Of a stretch of 64,000 nucleotides of DNA, positions 1-12,000 are shown one piece after another (positions within the stretch are counted from its first letter, which is position 1; every line of letters begins with the position of its first letter). Origin of the DNA: Chitinophagaceae bacterium (GTDB taxonomy: Bacteria > Bacteroidota > Bacteroidia > Chitinophagales > Chitinophagaceae); NCBI GenBank assembly GCA_947447465.1, contig CANFKE010000003.1, positions 1 to 64,000 of the forward strand, read 5' to 3'. The notes under the pieces are model-generated. The model had not been told where the DNA came from and did not search any database. It worked only from the letters and a program-made list of their open reading frames with translations. A program made the position numbers and the translations under genes.

Positions 1-3000
1 CCTCCCATAACATACTGATCTACCTTTACCTTTCCTGAAATATCTGCACCCGATGATGTCAAGGCGGCTATACGAGCTGTGGAGAATGTATCGGTAGAGG
101 CTAACTCCAGGCTATCGTTAGTGGTCAATGTACCTGAAGTGATGGTAATGGTATTTCCAATGATAAGGCGTGAGCCAGTATCTATAGAAGCACCATTGCT
201 ATTATTCAATTCCAGATTATTGGTTGTACCAATACCGGAAATATGCTGAAGAGTCGTTCCGCTCAAGACAACTTTACCGTTACCATGAATTTGATTATTA
301 TTCGTAAATGTCCCCTTAACATCGACCTTTCCGCTACCATCAATTACCAGAACACCGGTATTGCTTAGGGTCAGATTCTTTGTTGTTGCTGAAAATGTGG
401 AAGGAATGAGCGGATCGAAGCCACTAGCCGCGGCTGATATCATTACATCATCAACAATTGTAGGCACAAAACCGCAACTCCAGTTGGTGACTGTATTCCA
501 ATCTGTTTCATGTCCTATTGTACCTCCTACCCATGCCATAGGAGTAGGATCGATAGTGATAGTCGTACCAACTGCACTAGTACAAACTGCATTGTGTGCA
601 TCTATGATCAGATAATTGCGCGCTGTATTGAGTACTCCGGTACTCAAATTGTGTGTAGTACCACTGAATGTGAAACTTGTTGCACTTCCACCATTTACCG
701 AATACGCTACAGTTGCGCTGTCGGTACCGGTAAAGTCAATACTGCCTGCATAGCCAACACATGGGATATTTATAGCTGAAACAGCAACCGCTGGATTGGC
801 ATGAACAATGACATGAATAGGATAAGACGGACCTGCACATGCACCATTAGCTAGTGTCAGCACACCATCAAACGATCCTGCTCCACCTGCGGGATTGAAG
901 TTCAATGTCACTGAAGAGCCTGAAAGTGCAGCACCTGTAATATCACTGAACAGACCATCGGAATGAGCGATAGCATTCCATACAACACTATATGATGAAG
1001 GTGCTCCTACAATACTACTCAACCATATAGATGCTGATGTTGTTGGCTGACAAATATTTGGCATAGCAGCACTTATAGATGCAGATGGGTTGGCATTTGT
1101 AGTAACAGTTGTTGTAGCAACTGCAGCAACGCAACCTGTTCCGTTATATCCTACTGATACGCTGTAAACATTAGCAGATGCCAATGTTGGAGTGAATACC
1201 GGAGATATAGCAGATGTACCTGTAGTTGTCGCTATAGCTGCCCCACTCCAAGTATATGTCCCTGTTCCATATCCGCCGACCGTAGTTGCTGTGATCGTTA
1301 AACTCTGACCCGCACAAAGACTTGTAACTGACGGCACAACACTAAGAATAGAGGGCTGTGTAGAAACAGTGTATATAGCTGCTGTCTGTACAGGAGTTGT
1401 TACTACGCAGCCATTACCGGAGTAAGCTAATGTAACACTAAATGCACCACTGGATAAAGAAGAGACCGTTGGATTCAATACTGCCGATGTTGCTCCTGTC
1501 CCTGTTGTAGCTATAATACCTGGCCCCGACCAAGTATAAACAGGCGTACCCGCACCACCAGTTGCATTTGCAGTCAACGATATTGCAGCACCTGAACATA
1601 ATATCAAATTAGCAGGAAGTAATGATAACGCTGTAACCAGCGGTTGAGGAGATACTGTAAATACAGATGCTGTAGCAAATGGTGCACTTGTCATACAATT
1701 CACCCCATCATAACTGACGGTCATACTATATGCGCCAGACACACTACTTGTCACCGTTGGTGTCAAAAATGGCGATATAAGAGTCGAACCTGTAGTAGCT
1801 ACTATACCAGGTCCTGACCATGTATAAGTAGGTGTTCCGGCACCACCTGTGGTAACTCCGGTGAGTGTAATAACACCACCGCTACATATTGATGTATTAC
1901 CGGGAGTAACAGACAGACCGGTAACCGATGGCTGTGGTGCGATTGTTATAGTAGCAGGGGTGGCTTGTGTCTGCTCAACAGGTGAAATATTCAGACAGGC
2001 AACAAGGGCTCGATAATAGGTTGTTGTAGTAATTGTTGGTGAATAAGTAATGTTTGTTGCACCATTGATTGACGACCAACTACCGGTACCTGTAGCAGAA
2101 GATTGCCACTGATAGTAAGCACCTGCACCTGTTGTAGCGGTATTGAGTGTAATAGTCGGAGAACCGGAAACACAATATGCTGCTGTAGATGCCGACAATG
2201 TACCCGGATCAGTCGAGGTACAACCTGAAGGATTCACAGTGATCTCATTGACTCCCATATCAGGATAGTTTGCATCACGCGTATTACAGCTGATATCTGT
2301 AGTCACGGTTGGCGCTACTGACACACCGGTATTATTCAAAAGATAATTGCTATTACTTGTTGTAAGGCTCAGATCAACCGGAGATGATATGGAAGTAAAC
2401 ACCGGCATTACACTGATTGACCCCCTCGGAGTTGAAATAGGTAAGGTCACAGCAGGGTATCCTAATGGCGCATCCTTACCCGACGCTGTATTCCAGGCGG
2501 CTATAGATGTATAGTATCCTGCAGGCGTTTGTAAATTACCATACCCAACAAGATTGCCACTAGCTGCATACAAGTCATTGCTTGCAGATGTAAGGCTTGA
2601 ATATGTTGAATAAGCAAATCCTACTGCACTCCTTGCAGATCCTGACGCATTATTGTTCACTATAACATTGTTTTTAATGTTGATGATAGAACTTGCACCG
2701 GAAAGTGCCAGACCAAAACCAGGGACAGTTCCGCCGGTTGTAGTATTAGCAAGGTAGATGGAATTATGATAGATATTGGTTGTTGAACCTGCTACACCAC
2801 CTATAAAAATACCCGCCCAAATATCGTCTGGGGTAGCTTTACTCCATACACCACTGACCATGTTATTGGCAATAGTACTGGTTCCGGTCGTAGCTCCACC
2901 CACGGCGATACCGACAGCGCTCCAACTTGCAGTAGTAGATATGTTATCCACCTTATTATTTGTAATTGTAGCATTAGTTACTTCATAAGTACCCGTAGCT

Positions 3001-6000
3001 GAATACAAAATGTTATTATCCCCAAAACCGACATTGATAGCTACAATATCCGTACTGGCTGTACTAACCATGTTATTAATGGTATTACCGGAGATCGTAA
3101 CACCATTATCATTGCCTACAAGTATACCATTCTTTCCTATTCCTGAAGTAACAGTCATAACGTTCTGGTTAATGACAGTACCGGTATTCTTGACTGATGA
3201 ACTTGCACCCATTGAGTAAATACCATGTTGCACTAATGAAATATAGTTGTTCTCGATTCTGTTATTGTTATTACTATTACCGGTACCTGTTATAGAAATT
3301 GTAGCACCGGCAGATCCAATACCTACTAAGGTTGTTGTAATAGCATTACCTGTAACTACACAATTCCTGATAATGTTGTTATTAGAACCCGCACCCATCC
3401 AGATGACCGCACTTGATGTTCCCGTATTAGTATTAGTGATAGTCATATTTCTCGTAGCCACCACTGATGGACATAGGCTGTTAGCGACGGGAACGTTGGC
3501 ACCATCGATAATGATATATTTAGCATTCGCCGTCAGAGATATTGTTGCTCCAGAAGTATTACAAGTAATAGTTGGAGAGACACCAGTATTCGGCATGATG
3601 GTCAATGTTTTTGATGCGCTTGAACCTGCATTTGCCGAGATCGTAAGTGGTGTTGATGACAAATTATAGAGCGCATCTGTCAATTTAAGTACTACCGGAC
3701 CTGATAGACACGTAGTATTGGCAAACGCTGTAACAGCACTTTGAAGACTTGTGAATGTTTGTCCTGACCCTACCAAATAAATACCTGTAGAAATAGAGGT
3801 ATTGAATGAGTATGGTACTGGCGCGGCCACTATAGAACTTACACTAGGTGCCGAAACTCCACTTGGAAGCGAACCTACCGACGCAGGACTAGACTGATCC
3901 TGAGCCACCACATAGTAGTATATAGTTTCATTTCCTACTAATCCTAAAGTTGCAGCAGTAATGGTAAAGCTCCAGGTACTGGTACCGCCCACTGAAGTAG
4001 AACCACTAACGTAAGTACCTGCATTAGAATACCAACTAATATTGTCTTTACTGAAATACACACGTGGTGCATTCGTTACATCAAGAGCTGAAGGCGCTGC
4101 CCCTCCTATTGTTATGGTAGCTGTAAATGTCTTATCAGTAGGACAATTACCTGTCGCCGTAATAGGTGTATAGGCTATGGTTGGCGGAGGAGCCGATCCA
4201 TTGAACTCATTGATACCGATATCAGGTGTTGAAGCATCACGGACAGCGCATCTTGCATCAGTAGTATATGACAATACTGTTCCGGCGTTATTGATCGGAA
4301 TATTTGCTGTTGCATAAGACAATCCCAGATCAGGAACAGATGTAGTAGGATTATTGAATACCGGAACTGCAAGAATGGAATTCATATCCTGAGTGCTGCC
4401 GGAACCTGATTGCCAAGTAGCTATAGATGAGTAGCTGCTCGTTGGCGCAGTTAAAGAGCCAACAACAACAAATACAGGTGAAGCGCTACTATCTCTCAAA
4501 ACATTATAATTTGAAGTGAGACTGGTATAAGATGAATAAGCAAATCCTAATGCTCTTGAAGAATTGGCTGTACTATTAGTCATTGCATTGACAAGGATAT
4601 TGTTCTTGATATCTATTGGAGAAGCAACTCCCGAAACCGCAAGCGCAAAGCTTGGATTTGTTCCACTTCCAGGTGTTCCGGTCAATGCTACAGTGTTATA
4701 CCAGATATTATCAGCAACACCTGAAGTGATACCTGAAAGGAAAATACCCGCTGTAATGTCTGAACCATTTGAAACACTCAATGGCTTATAAACACTGTTA
4801 CCTACAACTATGTTGGCAGTACCGGCAGCACTACCCGCCACAGCAATACCTACTGCTGATTGTGCACCAACTGATGCTGATGAAGTGATCGTTCCTACTA
4901 TATTATTTTCAATCATAGCATCCGATACTTCATTACCGGTAACCGATGTAGTTGTAGCAGCAATTGAATTATTGGCAAACCCTACATTGATACCCACTAC
5001 ATCTCGTCCGGATGTAGAGCTGGCAACTCCTGTTACAACATTTCCTCTGATATTGATACCACTTTCAAATCCAACTAAAATACCATTATTGCCGACCGAA
5101 GTGATCATGTTCTGATTGATAACAGTACCGGTGTTTTTTGTACCCGCACTAGCCCCCATTGAATAAATACCATTCTGCACACCTGAAATTGCATTATTCA
5201 CAATGGAGATATTGTTATTGGACGATCCGGTACTATTCAATGCAATAGTTGCACCACCCGATCCTATACCCACAAGTGTTTGCCCTGCGCCACTTCCGGA
5301 AATATTACAATTACGAACACTGTTATTATTGGCTCCTGAACTCATCCAGATAACAGCACTACTTGTTGATGTGTTGGTATTTACTATAGATAGATTTCGC
5401 GTAGAAACGGAAACCGGACAAACTGAATTGACAACAGGATTGTTGGAACCTTCAATGGTCACATACTTTCCGTTTATACCTAACAGCGCAAACGAAGTAC
5501 TACCACTAATAGTTGGAGAAACACCGGATGCAGGTCGGATAATAAGCGTATTTACTGCACTTGCCGCAGCATTGCTACTGATCGTTATCGGGAATACCTC
5601 ATTAGGATAGGATGCGTCTGTCAGCTGAAATACCACAGGCCCGGAAAATGACGTTGCACAATTATATAGCGCAACTGCTTGTGACAAAGTAGTGAACTGC
5701 TGTCCGACACCTACTGTATACGTACCTCCAAGGCTATTTACTGTTTTGACAGTAGCTGAAACGGGTGAGCTGCAACCGGTATTATAGGTGATCGTAATAG
5801 GCATACTTAATCCTGTTGCAGCAACAGAGGTAACTACTCCGGCACTTGATACGGTCACATATCCCGATGGAGATACAGACCATGCAGTAGCACTGGCAGG
5901 ATTACCACCTCCCAATGTATAAGTGGCAGATGCGCATATGGTCGTATCTGAAGGGGTGATTGGTGAAGCGATTGATGGATATACAGCAACTGATGGAGTT

Positions 6001-9000
6001 GTAGCTGTAGCAGCGCAAAAAGGTGACGCCAGCGGATCGCCCGCAACAGTTACAGTATAGATTCCTGCACCGGCCGTTGGTATATTAACATAAGTGGCAT
6101 TGGCCGTATATGCTGCGGCTGTCGCATTAACACCTGTATTCACATAACCTCCCGGGCCTGCCCAGGAATAGTAGTTATACCCCGCTGTTGCGGGTGATGA
6201 CGATAGTGTTAATGTCGTACCCTGACAAATTGCCGTTGAGCTGGCACTAGCAATACCTGCTGAAGGTGTTTTACATATGGCTATATTATCTACAAATATC
6301 AAAGATGAGTTAGCATTGGAAACAGCATCCATCTGAATATAGTAAACACCACTGGTAGTTATTGTGAAACTCTGAGCAACTCTCGTCCACGAAGCAGCTG
6401 ATGTGGCCAAACTGCTAGCTGTATAGGTACCATAGGTTGTTCCTGTAGGCGTTGCAGATGAAGTAGCTGGCAATGTATTCGCATCTGTCACATATGCATT
6501 GAGATTCCAACGATATGCGCCGCCCGAACTGGCCCAGTCTTGTCTATGCTCAAAACCCAAAGTATATGTACCGGGTGTCAGGTAAACTCCCGGAGATACC
6601 AACCAGTTATTAGCATTTGTATTATTTGTATATGTAGTATTCTTTCCTACAAAAACAAAATCCCATAAGCCATGGCTTGGCGACATCGTATACGCCGCTA
6701 CCGGTCCGCTTGGCGATGTTGCATTACCATATTTGGGCGTATAGGTTCCTGAATTGGCCGTAGCAGACCAACCGGATGGAACATTATTCTGTGACGAAAT
6801 AGTCTCAAAACTCTCAAAATACGGCTCACCGAAAGGTACATAGAAAGCGGTCAATGTTGAACTTGCTCCGCAAGTAGCAGTATTGGCTACAACATTGGCA
6901 TAATACTGTGTACCCGGAATAAGACCTGTAAAAAGATAGCTTACAGGCGTTGCGTCAGCAGAGGTCCATGTTACAGCAGGAGATCCTGTACCCGCACTAT
7001 TGGTATATAAATTGACAGTATAATTTGCTGTACCCGATACGCCCCCTGACCAGTTCACCTGTGCCTGACCCGGCAAGATTCCACTCACAGTTGGTGCAGA
7101 AGGTGGATTTACACAAGTAGTGAACGAAGTAACACCGGGTGAAGTGGTTTTATAATTTGGTTGTGTACCTATACAGTACACCCCGTTATAAGAATACATA
7201 AATACATTGTAGGTAGTAGCAAACGCAAGACCCGCCGAAGCACTGGTGGTGAGCGAGACCGAAGACCCCGCAGCTACTTTTGCAATAACAATACCACCTC
7301 CTACAGATGCACCTATCGGATAATTTGTTCCTGATACCGGAGCTGATGACAATGTGGCAGCAGAAGAAGCCACAACAAGATAAGAATCAACTGCCGGCGA
7401 TGGAGGTGTAAAAGATATGGTTGTTGTTGTACCTGTAACAGCACCACACGACAATGCAGTTGGTGATCCGAGAGGAACAGAACATGGCAAATATTGCTCC
7501 ACTTTTATATCATCCAGATATAATCTGTTCTCGTTAACTAAACTATTACAATGGAATCCATAATAGATATATCCCGAAGTGGTAGCTAAGAAACTTACAG
7601 ACTGAGTGTTGAGTGTGGTATTCGTTACAGAGGTATTTGAATATAAACTTGTAGTCATTCCCGATACTGTATTTGAAGCACCATACTTCACCTCAAAACT
7701 TTCAGGGTATGTAGTACCGCCATTATTACCATAATTAAAAGTGAGCTTATAAGTGTTGCCTGCTGTGCAATAAATTGCCGGTGTAAATATCCAATCATCG
7801 GCAGGTAATGAAGAATTATATCTGTATGATAGCATATTAGGAGAACTGCTGCCTGTAGTAGTAGCCGCATAATTCGCCCATTGAGATGGAGCTCCGTCAT
7901 TATTAACGTCTGCAATGGTCCAGCCACATGGCAACGCAGGTGCCGTCAATGCATCGAAATTCTCTGTATAAGGGAATGTAGTTATCGGGGTAAAGGTCAA
8001 TGGCTGTCCGGTAGCTTGTATAGCAGGAGAAGATGCACAGGTTATTTCACACTTATAATAAGTAGTACCCTGTGTGCTGTAATTCAAACTATATGTACTT
8101 GATGTGGCACCGATAACATTACTATATGTAATATTATCTGATGACGATTTCCATTGATAGCTCATTCCTGAATAACCCGAAGTAGCAGTAGCGTCAAGTG
8201 ATAAAGTTGTAGGAAATGAAACACAACTTGAACTTGTTGTTGCCACCACATTACCGGGTGATGGCGTACCCGAACATGGCAAACTACCTGTACCGGTCAA
8301 TGTAATGGACGCAGGAGCTGATAGTCCGCCTCCGCTGATGGTGATCGTACCATTATAGGCTATCAATGCAGACGGAGAGAACTTTACTGTAAGTGTAGTA
8401 GAAAGCGCACCGCCTGTGTAATTCAATGTGAGCGGATTAGAAAAAGCACCACCCGATGACAATGTATATCCCGCTGGCGCATTGACCGAAAGCGTTCCTG
8501 TAGAACCTGATAAAGCTACTCCGGTTATAGCAGAAGATAAGGTCACACTAGTACCTGTATTCACAAGACCGAATGCAAGGGAAGAAGGTGCTGTTAGTAC
8601 ACTTGGTAATTGAGTTACAGATATATTATCTATACCCGGATCCGACGAACCGCCATCTCCAGTTGAGGTCCACCTGAGAATAGCAGGTGTTCCCGACGGT
8701 GGCGTAAATGTTGTTGTTACACTTCTGTTGGTCCATGGAGTTACTGTTGCCGAAACATCAAGATCTGTGAACGTTGCACCGTTATCTATAGATATTTGCA
8801 GTTTGATGATATCACCCGGAGTAGTCAGCGTACCGGTATTCATGTAATCATAACTGATCTGTTTTGTACCCGCAGGGAAATTGATATACAGGTCCATATT
8901 TCCCGGAGTAGTAGGGCCGCCTGCCGTATGGTATCTGGCAGAGTGTGACCCTACCGAAGACGTAGGTGTGTAAGTTGAAGGTAGTCCCGTCCATCCTGCC

Positions 9001-12000
9001 GATGCGCCGTCATCATCTCTTCTCCACGATGCTGCACCGGATGCAGGTGTATTTGCCCATGAAAAATTAGGAATATCGTTTGTCGCGCCACAGGATGCCC
9101 AGTTATTCTCAAATCCCTCTGTGAAAGGCATGTTAGCTATGATACGACCCGGAGTATTACAGTTGACACCCGATGACGTAGCGGTTCCGTAACTCGGACA
9201 GGTTACTGTGGCTCTATAATATATTCCCGAACTAACTGTTGCATTATAAGTAGCGTTGGTAGCTCCCGCGATCGTTGTACCATATGTAATACCATCTGTT
9301 CCGGAATACCATTGATAAGCAAGTCCGGCAGCAACGGTAGCACCGGATAATGATAGTATTGTAGGATAACTTGAAGAGCAACCTGCTACAGCACTGGCAA
9401 CAGCACTACCTGCTGTAGGTGCTCCGGAACAAGGTGTACTGCCTACTCCCGTAACTGCAATGCTGTATGAACTGGCCAATCCCCCACCCGAGATCACCAC
9501 ATTTCCACTATAGGTAATAGCGGTGGTAGGAGCAAACTGTACCGTAAGCGAAGATGGAGTGAATGATGCACCTGAACCGGTATAGCTGATAGTTGTTGTT
9601 GTTACGGCCGATGAACCTGTCCAGATATAATATCCGGTTGGCGCGGTAACAGTAAGCGTACCTGTTGCAGGTGTAAGTATTATTCCTGACAATGAGGTAC
9701 TTAACGTAGTTGTACTACCCGTAGCAGTAATAGGGAATGATAAACTCGCAGGCGCAGCAGTTACCGACGGCATCTGGTTAATGTATAGACTATCCAATCC
9801 TATATCTGTTGTACCGTAGTCAGAAGTAGCCGTAAATCTTAAAATTGCTGTTGTCCCTGATGTAGGTACACTTGTATTGATAACGGTTCTGCCTGTCCAG
9901 CTTGCAGCAGTACCAAGAGGCCCGTCTATTGTAGTGAATGTGGCTCCATTATCAAGTGATATCTTCAAACTCAACGCATCTGTACCTGAAGTATTTATGT
10001 AACTGTATCGAATGGACTTACTGCCGGCCGGCCAGTTTACATACAGATCCAGATTACCAATTGTTCCGCTCGTTGCATCGTACGTGTGAAAACGTGCTGA
10101 TTTTGAACCATCAATAGAGGCAGGACTGTATATTCCGCTGGTGGATGTCCATGCCCCTGAAGTACCGTCATCCTGTCTGCGCCAGGACGCATCTCCTGAG
10201 GTAGGACTACTTACCCAATAAAAACCAGGCAAATTACGGGTAGTACCACATACCCAGTTATTTTCAAAACTTTCAGTGAATGGCAGTGATGCCACGATAG
10301 TGGCTCCCGGAGCATTACAAAATACCCCTGCAGATGAGGAGGAACCAAAGGTAGGACATGTGACGGTAGACCTGTAATAGATTGCCGACGATACTGTCGG
10401 TGTGTAGTTAGCATCGGTGGCACCCGCTATCGTAGTCCCATACGTGACTCCATCGGTACCGGAATACCATTGATAAGTGAGCCCGGTGGCCAATGTAACG
10501 CCCGATAGCGACAAACTGGTGCTGTAATTTGGTGAGCAGCCACTTATTACTGTTGCGTTGGCAGCTCCTGCCGTAGGCACACCCGAACAAGCATTAGCCC
10601 CTGTTCCGGTCACAGGAATATTATAAGTAGTTGCAAGCCCGCCACCCGTAATAGTAACATTAGCATTATAAATACCTGAAGTAACCGGTGCGAACTGTAT
10701 GGAAAGAGCCGACGGGCTAAGAGTAGCGCCCCCACCCGTATATGAAATAGTTGTAGAAGTTACCGCCGATGAACCTGTCCAGATATAGTAACCACTCGGA
10801 GCAGTTACCGTAAGGGTGCCGGATGCAGGGGTAAGTCCGGATGCTGTCAATGTTGTTGTTAATGTGGTGGTGGTACCTGTATTTACACTTCCGAATGCCA
10901 GCGAAGTCGGTACAGCAACAATTATTGGCATCTGTATAACTGATATGTTATCCAAACCTATATCTGTAGATCCACCATCTCCTGTAACTGTCCAGCGAAG
11001 TATGGCGGTTGTTCCGGAAGAAGGCACTGCTGTTGTAGTTACGGTTTGTGTGGTCCATACGGACACAGTACCGGCAGGAACATCCAGATCATTATACGTA
11101 GTACCATTATCCAATGAGATCTGTAATTTCAACCTGTCAGTTCCTGAAGTGTTGATATAATCATACTTGATCTGCTTGGTGCCTGCCGGGAATGTAACAT
11201 ACAGGTCCAATGTGCCGACCGATGATGATCCGTAACTATGAAAACGAGCCGAATGAAATGTACCGGCAGAACCTAATGGTGAATAGGCACCACTCAAACT
11301 ACCCCAACCGCCTCCGGCTACACCATCATCATCTCTGCGCCATGAATTAGCGCCGGTAACAGGTGTATTTATCCAAAAATAATTGGGCTTTTCTCTTGTT
11401 GAGGTACAGCTGACCCATGCTGTCTCAAAATCCTCTGTGAATGGCATGGTTGCCGCCGATGCACCGGCACCGTAATTCAGCAATATTCCACCAGATGATG
11501 TAGTAGATGAAGTGGCTGTACACGTAACATTACAACGGTAATATATCGCACCGGTAACCGTTGCGGTGTATGTAGCGGCAGTGTTCGTGCCGCTGGCTGT
11601 ACTCCAGGTAGAATTATCTGGAGAGCTTTGCCATAAATAACTCAGACCGGTAACACCTACCAGGTAGGGCAATGATAAAGTAGAACTATAGGACGAACAG
11701 CCTGCACTGGCCGTTGCAACCGGTGTACCTGATGAGGGTGAACCGGTACAAGGATTCGCACCAACACCTGTTACAGGAATACTGTATGTAGATATGCCTC
11801 CACCTGTTATCGTTATTGTACCACTATAGGCTATCGCTGATACAGGAGTAAATTTAACGCTCAGGGTCGGTGTAGAAATTGTAGTGCCGGAACCTGAATA
11901 GGCCATAGTATATGAACTGACATAAGTTGATGTTGCAGGATCCAATACCGTAAAACCGCTTGGCGCATTGATGGTCAATGTTCCTGTTGCGGGAGTAAGA

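Noticed and set aside
3247-3669. Plus-strand open frames inside the giant minus-strand gene (also 5203-5610, 10816-11160, 11968-12324)
   Set aside because: They are Val/Pro/Ile-rich mirror translations of the repetitive minus-strand gene, recur with its repeats, and have no family features or promoters.
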